Origin: Clostridium_F caseinilyticum
GTDB lineage: Bacteria; Bacillota; Clostridia; Clostridiales; Clostridiaceae
Assembly: GCF_046127645.1 (NCBI RefSeq)
Contig: NZ_CP175919.1
Direction: 5' to 3' (one strand)
DNA length: 64,000 nucleotides
Shown here: one piece after another, positions 27,155-36,158 of the stretch
Numbering within the stretch: position 1 is the first letter of the stretch
Layout of the letters: the number at the start of each line of letters is the position of its first letter
The notes under the pieces: generated by a model
Told to the model about the DNA's origin: nothing
Databases searched by the model: none
What the model saw: the letters and a program-made list of their open reading frames with translations, nothing else
Program-made: the position numbers and the translations under genes

Positions 27155-27217
27155 ATTAAAATCTCATCCTTTCAATCTTTAAATTAATTTTTCACATAAA
27201 AAAAGACTAGTTTTAAA

Positions 27218-27574
27218 CTAGTCAATTGGTAAACTTATATTAAATCTCATTGCACAATGGTATAAGCCAGTTTCCTTCTCATAAAGGTCGGCTGTCATAT
27301 CTCTATTAAATCCATTATGTATCATTATTCTTTTAACTGTATTTTCTAACTCTGTATAATCTCCAGTAGAAAATATATCTAATTGTACTATGTATGTTGT
27401 ATAATTCTCATTACCTTCGCTATATTCTACTCCATACTCATTCACAATCTCATACTCAAGATATAACTTTTTATCAGGATTCACCGCATGTAAAAAATAT
27501 ACACGCTTATCGGGTAACATATCTATTATTTCTTTAAAATTTAATACTTTTAATAAATATTTTTTTATATCCAA
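27218..27574 (-). CDS. Tail terminator/completion protein
   Basis: 118 aa, TTG start after GGTGGTGG. The order of the module (head closure, HK97 gp10-like, this gene, major tail protein) and the pattern IVQLDIFSTGDYTELENTVKRIM, similar to DUF3168-type tail terminators, indicate the protein that caps the tail tube where it meets the head. Assignment rests mainly on position. Confidence 0.7.
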   Translation of the reverse strand: MDIKKYLLKVLNFKEIIDMLPDKRVYFLHAVNPDKKLYLEYEIVNEYGVEYSEGNENYTTYIVQLDIFSTGDYTELENTVKRIMIHNGFNRDMTADLYEKETGLYHCAMRFNISLPID

Positions 27575-27589
27575 TTACCACCACCTACC

Positions 27590-27949
27590 TTAGTTTTCTT
27601 TATCTAATAATTCTTTGGCTAATATTTCTAAAGCTTTATCCTCTGTATTTTTTACACTTCTATCAAAATATCCAACATTGTGTTTAGCTGTACTAGTCCC
27701 AAATTCTTCAAAAATATCGTAAAAAGCTTTAGTTTTTATTATTCCTACAGTTCCTAAACCTTCTCTTTTCACTGTTTTAGATAGTTTAGATAGCTTACCA
27801 GTTCTTTTAGTTGTATTTTTCTCAATTTCCTGTGCAATAGGTTTTATAGCTTCTCTTACAGCCTTTTTTTCATCAGATTCATTAATAGTCATATCCTCAA
27901 GAAAATCTGTAAATTCTTCCATACCTTCAATTTCAATTCCATTAGCCAT
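27590..27949 (-). CDS. HK97 gp10-like neck/tail-component protein
   Basis: 119 aa with the gp10 family features: the opening EIEGMEEFTDFLEDM, a basic helix (IEKNTTKRTGKLSKLSKTVKREG) and the motif YDIFEEFGTSTAKHNVGYFDRSV. These proteins act in head-tail joining. Its ATG follows the head closure gene directly. Confidence 0.85.
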   Translation of the reverse strand: MANGIEIEGMEEFTDFLEDMTINESDEKKAVREAIKPIAQEIEKNTTKRTGKLSKLSKTVKREGLGTVGIIKTKAFYDIFEEFGTSTAKHNVGYFDRSVKNTEDKALEILAKELLDKEN

Positions 27950-28318
27950 TTAAATTACCTCAATAGCTTTAATTTTTAGCCACTTATTTTCATATTTAAT
28001 ATTGTCCATAAAAGTTATATCAAAATATCTATATTTATCTTTTTCTTTTGTAGCATTTTTATCTTTTATAGTTTTAATTCTATATTTTTTAGTATTAATT
28101 TTCTCTAAATCTTTAGAATATCTAACTATAAATTCTATTGTATTTTCAGAATTTGTAGCCTTTGCTGCATAAAATTCTTTTCCCCATAGATTATTCATAG
28201 ATGCCCATACAGTTTTATATTCATCCCATTTTCTTACATCAAAGCCATTATCATTTTGATACGTACTATATTTCTGAATAGTTATTCTATGTCTCATTTC
28301 TCCTATCTTAACTTTCAT
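27950..28318 (-). CDS. Phage head closure protein (SPP1 gp16-like)
   Basis: 122 aa with the family opening IGEMRHRITIQKYSTYQNDNGF and the motif VWASMNNLWGKEFYAA. It forms the stopper at the portal exit. The ATG at 28316-28318 is preferred, after TAGGTGAT; this overlaps the upstream connector gene by 11 bases. Confidence 0.88.
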   Translation of the reverse strand: MKVKIGEMRHRITIQKYSTYQNDNGFDVRKWDEYKTVWASMNNLWGKEFYAAKATNSENTIEFIVRYSKDLEKINTKKYRIKTIKDKNATKEKDKYRYFDITFMDNIKYENKWLKIKAIEVI

Positions 28319-28610
28319 TTTTATCACCTACATAACAATAACTTAATTGTGTAAGTATATAACTTAAAACATTTTGTGCTTTTATAGTTAAATCAACAGT
28401 TCCTCTATTTTCATACCTATCACAGATAAAAATTAAGCACGCTAACTTTGCTAAATCATTTCTATTATCAAATAGTTTTCCTGTAGTATTCTTAATATAT
28501 TGCTCTGCACTTTTTTTCAATAGCTCTAAAAAACTATCTTCTTCTATACAATCTGATTCTATCCTTAAATACTGTTTTATTTCTTCTAGTGTTACTATCA
28601 ATCTAATCAC
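28308..28610 (-). CDS. Head-tail connector protein (HK97 gp6-like)
   Basis: 100 aa, helical: VTLEEIKQYLRIESDCIEED followed by LLKKSAEQYIKNTTGK and LACLIFICDRYENRG is the standard gp6/DNA-packaging adaptor pattern. It forms the ring under the portal. The start is GTG (or a TTG three codons later) after AAAGTAGGTG. Confidence 0.85.
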   Translation of the reverse strand: MIRLIVTLEEIKQYLRIESDCIEEDSFLELLKKSAEQYIKNTTGKLFDNRNDLAKLACLIFICDRYENRGTVDLTIKAQNVLSYILTQLSYCYVGDKNES

Positions 28611-28624
28611 CTACTTTATTAAAA

Positions 28625-28671
28625 AAGGATATAAAAAAAGAACCTATATAGGAACTTAATTTATATCCTTA
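28625..28671 (-). terminator. Hairpin after the capsid gene
   Basis: Nested inverted repeats: AAGGATATAAA (28625-28635) pairs with TTTATATCCTT (28661-28671), enclosing GAACC/GGAAC. Probable terminator or mRNA stabiliser of the highly expressed capsid message. Confidence 0.65.
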
Positions 28672-28685
28672 TATTTAGTTTTTAG

Positions 28686-29918
28686 CTATTTGGTAGTTTT
28701 TTCAACAACTGTTGTAGGAATATAGGCAATTATTACAGCATCCTTATCTACAATTCCCCCATCCATCTTATAGATTAATCTAGTTTTAGTTGTATTAGAT
28801 TCAAAAGAACCACCACCAATATTAGTAGATAAAAGCTGATATTCTCCATCAGAATAATATGTATATAAAGATTTCAAATCACCTAAAATTACTGGAATTT
28901 TACCATCCTTAGTTTCTAATACTTCGTTTGGTAATTCAACTACATTTTTTCTTAATAATTTATCAACTTCATCATTCTTAGGATCTGGTCTTAAATAAGA
29001 ATTGCCTTGTTTATCCTCAAGGCAATCTAAGAAATTATATCCATCTTGATTAGTAACCCAAGTTGCAGAAGTCTTATAATAAGAAGGTAATTCAACATTT
29101 ATTAACTTTTTAAAATCTTTTATAGTTGCTGTTGCTGATAAATCAATAACTTTTATATCCTTAAAAGTCATTATTCCTTGTACTTCATTTTCTCCTCCAG
29201 TGCCGTAAAGTATTTTGATATTTTTAGTAAATCTAACCTTATCCACTAACCATTCTATTATAAAATTCTTTAACCCTTCTCCTGCAAATTCTAGTAAATC
29301 ATTTGGGATAGTTTTAAGTCCTGCACAATCGTGTAGTTTAAAAGAAATTCTCTCTAATTGTCTATAATCTACTTCTTGTATTTTTCCATACTCATCAAGA
29401 TTAGTTAATTCAGTTTGCTTTTTTCTCTTTTCATATGTTCTTTGTCCACTTCTAGTATAAACTTTTTCAAAATTAACTAGATTAGATATATCTGTCGTAT
29501 CTCTTAATCTCTTATTTATTTCAGTTTTTATATCTTCAGGTACTGCAAAGCCACCATCTTCTCCTACATGTTCAGATATAGCCCTTTGTTCCCCTTCATT
29601 GAATACAAATCCTTTCTTGTTTCTAGCTTTCAATGTTGCATCTGCAATTGCTTTTGCAAATAAATTTCCATTATATATCACTTTATTTCTCATATTAGTA
29701 ACATCCTTTTCCTCACTTAAATTTTTCATTTTTCCTTCTTTTATTTTATTTTCAATTTCTGACTTTTCATCAGCTTCTTCCATTTCAGCAATTTTTAGTT
29801 GAGCTTTTAAATCATCAATTTCTTTTATTTTTGCATTTATTTCATCAGCAGTTTTTAATCCTTTAGCTTTTGCCTTTGTTTCCTCAATTTTATTCATTAA
29901 TTCTTGTACTTTAGTCAT
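28686..29918 (-). CDS. Major capsid protein, HK97 fold with N-terminal scaffold region
   Basis: 410 aa from the ATG at 29916-29918 (AAAGGAT upstream; the frame is open 17 codons further without a ribosome site). Residues 1-80 form a coiled-coil delta/scaffold domain (ELMNKIEETKAKAKGLKTAD). The mature capsid part starts around residue 105-115 and has HVGEDGGFAVPEDIKTEIN, FEKVYTRSGQ and the closing DGGIVDKDAVIIAYIPT. The scaffold part should be removed by the ClpP-like protease encoded just upstream. Confidence 0.92.
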   Translation of the reverse strand: MTKVQELMNKIEETKAKAKGLKTADEINAKIKEIDDLKAQLKIAEMEEADEKSEIENKIKEGKMKNLSEEKDVTNMRNKVIYNGNLFAKAIADATLKARNKKGFVFNEGEQRAISEHVGEDGGFAVPEDIKTEINKRLRDTTDISNLVNFEKVYTRSGQRTYEKRKKQTELTNLDEYGKIQEVDYRQLERISFKLHDCAGLKTIPNDLLEFAGEGLKNFIIEWLVDKVRFTKNIKILYGTGGENEVQGIMTFKDIKVIDLSATATIKDFKKLINVELPSYYKTSATWVTNQDGYNFLDCLEDKQGNSYLRPDPKNDEVDKLLRKNVVELPNEVLETKDGKIPVILGDLKSLYTYYSDGEYQLLSTNIGGGSFESNTTKTRLIYKMDGGIVDKDAVIIAYIPTTVVEKTTK

Positions 29919-29964
29919 TTTTACATCTATCCTTTCATTTTTTATTAATTTTAAGCATAAAAAT

Positions 29965-29991
29965 AACACGTATATATCTTTTCAACGTGTT
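29965..29991 (-). terminator. Short hairpin between protease and capsid genes
   Basis: AACACGT (29965-29971) with ACGTGTT (29985-29991), immediately after the protease stop codon. The T tract is weak; it may only moderate transcription. Confidence 0.45.
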
Positions 29992-30717
29992 TTATAATAA
30001 TTCTAATTTTAATCTAGCTTTCGCTAATTCTAATTTATTTGTATTTTGTGTATTATCATTATCTTTTTGCAACTTATTTTTTAGTTGTTGTGGAATATTT
30101 TTATAATTATCCAAAATAGATTTATCTCTTACACAAGCAACTAATTCTTTATTATCTTCTAATATTTCTATATTAAAAATGTTAGACATTTCCTTAGCAG
30201 ATAACCAAGTTTCTTTTGCTACTAAATCTTTAATATAATCTTCTGTAATTCCTTCTTTAACTTTAGACATATAAATTGGCATCATAACATTGTTTTCTAT
30301 TTTGTCTAACATTTCTATTTGTGCTTTTAATTCATCAGAATTACCTATTGCAAAAGTAAAAGGTTTATGTATCATTAGCATACTAGAATTATAAGCATAT
30401 ACATTGTCAGCTATTAAAGGTAAAAATGAAGAACATGAAGCACCTAAGCCATCTATAGTAGCATTAATTGTAACACCTTTATCTTTAGCTCTTTGTAACA
30501 TAGCAATTATGCCTTGTGTAGCTATCACACTTCCACCACAGCTATTAATATACATATTTATAGTTTCTTTACCTGTCAATCGCTCCAAATTATCTCTAAA
30601 ATCATTAAATGTTACATCTGATTCATCCCATTTTTTAGAACCACCTATAATTTCACCATAAACATATATATCTATATTGTTATCCGTCTTGTTTTTAAAT
30701 TCATAAAACTTACTCAT
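29992..30717 (-). CDS. Head maturation protease, ClpP-like
   Basis: 241 aa serine protease of the prophage ClpP family. The conserved blocks are INMYINSCGGSVIATQGI (oxyanion region), IDGLGASCSSFLPLIAD with catalytic Ser94, and MLMIHKP with His117; DEETWLSA is represented by AKETWLSAKEM. It cleaves scaffold from capsid protein. It overlaps the portal gene by 8 bases. The C-terminal tail (from about 195) is Asn/Lys-rich. Confidence 0.9.
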   Translation of the reverse strand: MSKFYEFKNKTDNNIDIYVYGEIIGGSKKWDESDVTFNDFRDNLERLTGKETINMYINSCGGSVIATQGIIAMLQRAKDKGVTINATIDGLGASCSSFLPLIADNVYAYNSSMLMIHKPFTFAIGNSDELKAQIEMLDKIENNVMMPIYMSKVKEGITEDYIKDLVAKETWLSAKEMSNIFNIEILEDNKELVACVRDKSILDNYKNIPQQLKNKLQKDNDNTQNTNKLELAKARLKLELL

Positions 30718-31960
30718 TATTTATTTCACCACCCTTATTTTTAGAATATGTTTTCGCTAATTGATAATCATTAGCTACTTTTATATCAACATGATTTAAG
30801 TCAACTCTATGAGTATCACCTTGAATACCTATGGAATTCATATTTTCAAGTTTTCTTACTTCATTGATACTATATACTCCTAAATTTATCATTTTTTCGT
30901 AGTAAGCACTTCTTGTAGCACTATCTCCCCTTAAAGCACCTTCCATATTAAATTTAATAAAATATTTCTCCCTTTGTGTACTACTAAATAATTTATAATT
31001 AAATTCTTCTTCAATTTGCAATAGTAACGGTAATATAGTATTCATATAAAAATCCAAACTCTGTTGCTCTATATTATTAAAGGTACTTCTATCAAGAGAA
31101 TTAATCATGTGCAGTGGCACTTTAAATACTCTAGCAATTTCTTCAAGTGTAAATTTTGTAGATTCTAAAAACTGTTGGTCAGTAAATTTCAAGCTATTTA
31201 TTTCCTTATATTCTAGTCCTAAATCTAATACAGCAACTTTTCCAGCATTATCATACCCACTATTATTTTCTTGCCATTGTCTTCTTATTTCTGCTTTTGC
31301 ATCAGAATTTAGTTTTTCTGGATAAGTTACAACACCACTTGTAGTAGTACCGTTTTTAAAATAATTACCTAATAATTTTCTACTGCTTTGCATATTTCCT
31401 ATAGTTTCTCTAAGTATATCTATTTTACTTTTTCCTAATATTCCATCTGTAGATAAACTTTTTATATGTATTATTTCATCATTAAAAAAGGTATAAGGTT
31501 TATTATTTAAAGTTGCTTTATATATAATTTCACCCGTTGTATAATCTTGTAGAACTTGTACATTATTCAAAATCCAAAGGTTAATTGCTTTACCTCTTCG
31601 CCTTTCTACCCACACATAAGTATTACCATCTAACAATAATTTAACTGTTAATGTTTGCTTGAATGTGCTAGGTGTCATATATAGATTAGGTCTCTTTTGA
31701 AGTAAATAACTAACATCATTATCAACTCTATTACTGCCATCTTTATTTTTCTGATATATGTGAATAGGCAACTTAGAAATAGAGCTTGCAATTATATCAG
31801 TACAAGCATATACACCACTAATTGTTAAAGCACTTTCTTTTGTTACTTTCTCTCCACTTGTTGTAGTTCTACTTTTTATTAAACTTGTAAACCAATCACT
31901 CTGATTTACTGTTTCAGTTGTTGTATTTTTTATAGCCCACATTTTATTAAATATGCCCAT
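30710..31960 (-). CDS. Portal protein, HK97 family
   Basis: 416 aa. The family blocks SALTISGVYACTDIIASSISKLP, NDEIIHIKSLSTDGILGKS, and the region ITYPEKLNSDAK ... QFLESTKFTLEEIARVFKVP are clear. It forms the dodecameric DNA entry ring at one capsid vertex. Ribosome site AAGGTAGGTGAAATAAATG. Confidence 0.92.
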   Translation of the reverse strand: MGIFNKMWAIKNTTTETVNQSDWFTSLIKSRTTTSGEKVTKESALTISGVYACTDIIASSISKLPIHIYQKNKDGSNRVDNDVSYLLQKRPNLYMTPSTFKQTLTVKLLLDGNTYVWVERRRGKAINLWILNNVQVLQDYTTGEIIYKATLNNKPYTFFNDEIIHIKSLSTDGILGKSKIDILRETIGNMQSSRKLLGNYFKNGTTTSGVVTYPEKLNSDAKAEIRRQWQENNSGYDNAGKVAVLDLGLEYKEINSLKFTDQQFLESTKFTLEEIARVFKVPLHMINSLDRSTFNNIEQQSLDFYMNTILPLLLQIEEEFNYKLFSSTQREKYFIKFNMEGALRGDSATRSAYYEKMINLGVYSINEVRKLENMNSIGIQGDTHRVDLNHVDIKVANDYQLAKTYSKNKGGEINNE

Positions 31961-32003
31961 TTATTTCACCTACCTTTCTATGGTAAATTTATTAATATAA
32001 TTA

Positions 32004-32222
32004 TTAATTACTATCCTTTTTAGGTAGTTTACTTAGAATTAAACCTATCAAAATTAAAATCATTGATAATGCTATCATTCCACTAAATTTACTTACATAA
32101 ATAAAAAAAGCTGTAGTTAATACACTACATCCTCCCAAAATCAATATATCATCTATATTTTTCATTAAAAAAGTAACTAGCATCATTAAATATTGTTTAA
32201 TTATTTTTCCTATAGTATCCAC
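32004..32222 (-). CDS. Small phage membrane protein, 72 aa
   Basis: Two hydrophobic segments (about 8-20 weak, 27-45 and 48-65) and a short basic tail (SKLPKKDSN). GTG start after AAGGGAGA, overlapping the large terminase gene by 13 bases. Small membrane proteins of this kind (DUF1056-like) often lie between terminase and portal genes; function unknown. Confidence 0.6.
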   Translation of the reverse strand: MDTIGKIIKQYLMMLVTFLMKNIDDILILGGCSVLTTAFFIYVSKFSGMIALSMILILIGLILSKLPKKDSN

Positions 32223-33967
32223 TCTCCCTTCTTAATAAGTTCATTTAAATTAGGTTTTTCTTCATGTAGCCAAGCCATTTTAAAACCACAAATTAAAGCA
32301 TCTACTGGGTCTATTTTCTTTTTAGTTGCATCTTTATCTATTTTAATTAATCCATTATTACTCTTTATTACTGCATTACTCATAGCAAAATTTAGAACTG
32401 GATTAGGTAAATATATTACATTGCCCATATATACTTCTTCTCTTAAAGCTACTGTACTTTCATTTAATTTATTATGTGATTGGAATAATTCAGTAACATC
32501 ATAGCCCATATCACTTATATCTAGCATTATTTTCGTAGCATTAGCAGGGTCAAAACACCATGTATCAATTTCCCAATTATATCTTTTACAAAAATCTATA
32601 GCATATTTAATTACTACATTTTGATCTACTATTGGAGTATTAGTTATAGTTATATACTTTGATTTGCCATATTCATCTTTTATTCTTTCCCAAGCATCAT
32701 AAGGGACTTTATCCTTTAGCGTTCTTTCCATTAATTTTTCTCTACTTGGTATAAAAGAATGACTAAATATAACATACTTTTTAACTCCATTATCCATTAT
32801 CGGTATAATAAAAGCTAAAGAAGTCAAGTCTATTTTAGAAGACATATCTCCTCCAATAAAACATACTCTATTGTTTAAATCATATGGGATTTTTTTTATC
32901 TCACAAGCCTTCCATTTAGCCATATCCATATAACTGTTTTCTTTTGCTTGTACCCATATATCCAAACATTTAGTCATAAATGAGGGCATTTTTTCTGGTA
33001 TTTGCTTTGCTATTTCATATTCTTCTTGTATTTTTTCTTGTCCTGCTTTATATGTCATTCGTAAAGGGTTTGCTTTCCACCAATTTCTCTTATTATGTAT
33101 ATCATCTTTTTTATCTAATTCTAATATATCAATAAAATATGTATCATTTTCAACATCTATATTTGGATTTAAAATTTCACTACAATACTTATATTCTTGT
33201 GTATAACAGGGACTATTAAGGTCAACACCTGCTGTCGTTATAATCATTAATAATGGTTCTTTTGTAGCTTGTCCATAACTAGCCATGGTATAAAAATCAT
33301 CTGTAGGGTGTTGATGGTACTCATCTAATATGAATAGTGCCATATTTCCCCCATCATTTTTAGTACCATCCTCTTTACTTAGTGCAATCATTGTACTACC
33401 TGTTTTTATGTGCATTATATAATCTCTTGTACATTTAAACTTAGTTGATAACGGACTCCCTTTTAACATTAATTTAGCTTCTTCAAATACAACTTTACTT
33501 TGTTTTCTTTTGATACCCGCACAACATATCTCATATATTTCATCATTTCTTGTGCTACCACAAGCTAATTCATATAAAGCTATACCACTTTCCATCTGTG
33601 ATTTAGCTTGTTTTCTAGAACATTCTATAAAACTTTTTTTAAATCTACGTCTCTCATTATCATTTCTTCTCCAACCATAAATTTGGCATATAAAAAACTT
33701 TTGCCATATAGTCAATATTATTGGTTGTCCCGCTAATTCACCTTTACTATGTCTTAAATATGTAAACCATTTGACAATCTTTTGAGCCTCTTCTTCGTCC
33801 CAATAGTAAATATAATCTTTATCATTTTCTAATTTTTCTATATCATTTAAAAACCTTTGACAAGCCCATTTATGTTTTTCGCAACTTATATATGTTTCAA
33901 ATTTACTTACAAAAACATCCTTTAAACAATTATTACAGTATCTAATTAATTCTTCTTTAATGGTCAC
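32210..33967 (-). CDS. Terminase large subunit
   Basis: 585 aa packaging motor. The ATPase domain has a Walker-A-like segment SRKQAKSQMESGIALYE (about 111-127) and Walker B LFILDEYHQH (about 210-219); the C-terminal nuclease domain carries FIGGDMSSKIDLT and FDPANATKIMLD, with acidic metal ligands. Terminase_1/HK97-type. GTG start after GGTGAT in the end of the small subunit gene. Together with the HNH protein it indicates cos-type packaging. Confidence 0.93.
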   Translation of the reverse strand: MTIKEELIRYCNNCLKDVFVSKFETYISCEKHKWACQRFLNDIEKLENDKDYIYYWDEEEAQKIVKWFTYLRHSKGELAGQPIILTIWQKFFICQIYGWRRNDNERRRFKKSFIECSRKQAKSQMESGIALYELACGSTRNDEIYEICCAGIKRKQSKVVFEEAKLMLKGSPLSTKFKCTRDYIMHIKTGSTMIALSKEDGTKNDGGNMALFILDEYHQHPTDDFYTMASYGQATKEPLLMIITTAGVDLNSPCYTQEYKYCSEILNPNIDVENDTYFIDILELDKKDDIHNKRNWWKANPLRMTYKAGQEKIQEEYEIAKQIPEKMPSFMTKCLDIWVQAKENSYMDMAKWKACEIKKIPYDLNNRVCFIGGDMSSKIDLTSLAFIIPIMDNGVKKYVIFSHSFIPSREKLMERTLKDKVPYDAWERIKDEYGKSKYITITNTPIVDQNVVIKYAIDFCKRYNWEIDTWCFDPANATKIMLDISDMGYDVTELFQSHNKLNESTVALREEVYMGNVIYLPNPVLNFAMSNAVIKSNNGLIKIDKDATKKKIDPVDALICGFKMAWLHEEKPNLNELIKKGEWIL

Positions 33968-34453
33968 TTAAATATCACCAAACTCATCTACAATATCTTT
34001 TTTAGTTTCTGTAAGTTTAAGAGTTGCTATTTTTAACCTACTATCAATAGTCAATCCTAATAGACTACTGTATTTTTTCATTTCATCAGAATATTTTAAT
34101 TGTATTTTTATTAGAGGATTTTCTATAACATTAGTTGCTCCACCTTTATTCGTGTATTCTATAGTTAATGGTTGTCCTTTTAATTCTTTTGTAGCTTCTA
34201 TGTAACTAGAATAAGCGTTACAATAAGCACCCAAATTATTTAAATCTAAATTGCTTATTACACTTAAAGTTTTGAATTGTTCAACTAATCTTTTCCATTC
34301 TTTTTTAGCTAAAGAATCCCTTAACCATTTTGGAGGTTTTTCTAATTGTTCCATTCCAGTTTGTATTATTTGTTCTTGTAATTTTTTTTCTTCTTGTTGT
34401 TTTTTTTCTAGATGTCCTTCTTGTATTGCTAACATTTTTTTTGGTCGTGCCAT
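33968..34453 (-). CDS. Terminase small subunit, P27 family
   Basis: About 161 aa. The P27 pattern is PPKWLRDSLAKKEWKRLVEQF, LNNLGAYCNAYSSYIEA, NPLIKIQLKYSDEMKKYSSLLGLT. The ATG at 34451-34453 follows AAGGGGTGAT. It recognises the packaging site and recruits the large subunit. Confidence 0.9.
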   Translation of the reverse strand: MARPKKMLAIQEGHLEKKQQEEKKLQEQIIQTGMEQLEKPPKWLRDSLAKKEWKRLVEQFKTLSVISNLDLNNLGAYCNAYSSYIEATKELKGQPLTIEYTNKGGATNVIENPLIKIQLKYSDEMKKYSSLLGLTIDSRLKIATLKLTETKKDIVDEFGDI

Positions 34454-34520
34454 TGTAATCACCCCTTTCCAATTAATAATATTTACCCCCTAAACGTTAG
34501 TTTTTAGAATTTTGTAAAAT

Positions 34521-34580
34521 GAAGACTGCACCACGGACTTTTTAATAAATATCTATAGAGATCTAACCGTGGGGGGATTA
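34521..34580. other. Candidate packaging (cos) region
   Basis: The 138-base gap between HNH and small terminase genes holds unusually GC-rich words in this AT-rich phage: CTGCACCACGGA at 34526-34537 and ACCGTGGGGGGA at 34566-34577. CCACGG (34531-34536) and CCGTGG (34567-34572) form an inverted repeat around the palindrome ATCTATAGAGAT. Position and composition fit a cos site; the cut position cannot be told. Confidence 0.5.
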
Positions 34581-34600
34581 ATTCAAAAAATAAAAAAGCA

Positions 34601-35068
34601 CTAACTTTTTAAATTAGTACCAAATTCCTTTTCATATTTTCTTTTTAGTTCTCTTAATAGTTCTTGCATTTGTTTCTTATCCTTAGCACTCCTATCATAT
34701 TCTCTATGCACTATCTTATGAACTTTATCAGATAAAGGAATAAGATTATCTTTATCTAATTTCTTATCCCAATCTTTTTTAAGCTCTATAATATGATGTA
34801 TATAATCTACATATTTAATTTCATTTAATATATAATAACTATATAAACATATATTATTATACTTTCTTCTTACTATATCTCTTACTATTATCCATTCCTT
34901 ACTAGAATAAAACTTCTGTTCTCTATTATCTTTTCTATTCTTCTTATATTCTTTATAGCTTTCTTTCTTACTCTTATCATATTTATTCTTACATTCATCA
35001 CACATTCTTTTATTATAGTCTATTACTTTTCCACACCTGCATAATTTCTTTAAAGCAATATCAATCAC
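34601..35068 (-). CDS. HNH endonuclease, packaging-associated
   Basis: 155 aa with a zinc-binding start (CRCGKVI ... MCDECKNKY), a basic linker, and an HNH core YVDYIHHIIELKKD ... NLIPLSDKVHKIVH (about 94-124). HNH proteins next to terminase genes are needed for cos cleavage in HK97-like phages. It starts at a GTG overlapping the stop of a 22-codon ORF, so it seems translationally coupled. Confidence 0.85.
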   Translation of the reverse strand: MIDIALKKLCRCGKVIDYNKRMCDECKNKYDKSKKESYKEYKKNRKDNREQKFYSSKEWIIVRDIVRRKYNNICLYSYYILNEIKYVDYIHHIIELKKDWDKKLDKDNLIPLSDKVHKIVHREYDRSAKDKKQMQELLRELKRKYEKEFGTNLKS

Positions 35069-35133
35069 CTTCCTATATAATTACTTCCATATTTCTTTTT
35101 AGCGATTTTCGTAAATAATGCTAATTCTTTCAT
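35065..35133 (-). CDS. 22-aa leader ORF before the HNH gene
   Basis: MKELALFTKIAKKKYGSNYI then GR, with a strong GGAGGTAAT ribosome site 8 bases before the ATG. Its TGA overlaps the HNH GTG start. The HNH start itself has a badly spaced ribosome site, so translation of this leader probably delivers ribosomes to it. Confidence 0.5.
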   Translation of the reverse strand: MKELALFTKIAKKKYGSNYIGR

Positions 35134-35191
35134 TTTAAATATTACCTCCATTGAGTTTTATTTTAAATATAATTTATAGAATATAACTATG

Positions 35192-35422
35192 TTATCTATA
35201 TCTATTATCTATAGTTTGTTGTATGTATTTAACTTTATATCCACAGTATGGGCATTTAGCGACTACGTCCAATACAAAGATGTTTTTTTCATTGTCTTGT
35301 AATATTTTGTCCACTATTACTTCTGCATTCATATCTTCTACTCATTTAAACTCTTTTCTGCATATATTACATTCTATAGTATTATATAACTTATTATTTT
35401 TGTTTCTTTTTACTTCTTCCAT
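35192..35422 (-). pseudogene. Zinc-ribbon phage protein interrupted by an in-frame TGA
   Basis: From the ATG at 35420-35422 (GGAGGATGATTGGT ribosome site) the frame reads 26 codons with CNIC, then TGA at 35342-35344, then continues without change of frame for 49 codons with a matching CPYC pair to TAA at 35192-35194. The two cysteine pairs belong to one zinc ribbon, so the TGA breaks a single gene. A TGG (Trp) codon at this place (KEFKW) would restore it; this is a one-base nonsense change, unless UGA is read through. Confidence 0.75.
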
Positions 35423-35490
35423 ACCAATCATCCTCCAAAGTATAAAGTTTAATATCTATTTTTATATTTAATAACCTAAACTAGAGGCTC

Positions 35491-35703
35491 CTAATGCTCA
35501 ATCACACTATAATAACCTTCTTCAAATTTTATCTTTCCCATGCCAAGTAATTGTTTCAAATCATCATCTACTAAATTATTCAAATTTACAACTTCTTCAT
35601 TAACAGGAAATTCTTCTTTTATTTGTTCTATAGTAACTTTTTTATTTTCTTTTATAAAATATAATAAACTAGCATTATGCCATTCTTCAAATATACCTGC
35701 CAT
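35491..35703 (-). CDS. Small winged-helix-like phage protein, 70 aa
   Basis: Starts at the ATG 35701-35703 after GGAGGGATAAG. The sequence (AGIFEEWHNASLLYFIKENK, VTIEQIKEEFPVNEEVV, LKQLLGMGKIKFEEGYYSV) has the helix pattern and final wing of a small winged-helix domain. Possibly a DNA-binding regulator; no family recognised. Confidence 0.55.
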   Translation of the reverse strand: MAGIFEEWHNASLLYFIKENKKVTIEQIKEEFPVNEEVVNLNNLVDDDLKQLLGMGKIKFEEGYYSVIEH

Positions 35704-35779
35704 TAATCTTATCCCTCCAAATATATAATATTCTATAAAATTCAATATTCTACATTTAAACAAGTTTTCCTTCAATTAT

Positions 35780-36100
35780 TTATAATTTCACCCTATATTT
35801 GCTACATTCAGCTATTACTTCATCACACTTTTCACATATGTTTTTTTTATTATCTTCTATATTATCTATATATGTCTTAAGCAAATACTGAAATTCTATA
35901 TTATTTACATTATAAACCTTCTGTGCTTCATCTAATATTTTTTCTAAATCCATATCTTCTTTTTTTTGTTTCTCTATTGCTTTTTCCTTAGATTCTTTAT
36001 TACTTTTTTCTCCTCGTATTCTTTTTACAGTTTCTTGTAATTCTTTACAAGCCATTTTTATTTCTTTTAATTCATTATCAGTAAAATTTTTAAATAACAT
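35780..36100 (-). CDS. Phage protein of unknown function with C-terminal Cys pair, 106 aa
   Basis: ATG at 36098-36100 within the ribosome site cassette GGAGGATATAAGTATG. The N-terminal half is a highly charged helix (EKSNKESKEKAIEKQKKED); the C-terminal half contains CEKC and a third Cys (AECSKYR). No family recognised. Confidence 0.55.
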   Translation of the reverse strand: MLFKNFTDNELKEIKMACKELQETVKRIRGEKSNKESKEKAIEKQKKEDMDLEKILDEAQKVYNVNNIEFQYLLKTYIDNIEDNKKNICEKCDEVIAECSKYRVKL

Positions 36101-36158
36101 ACTTATATCCTCCAATACTATTATTTATTTTAATTCTTTAATTCTCCGATTCTTCCGT

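Noticed and set aside
35342..35344. TGA as a selenocysteine codon
   Set aside because: The position fits a missing Trp rather than a metal-ligand cysteine, both cysteine pairs are complete, and no SECIS-like hairpin was recognised just after it.
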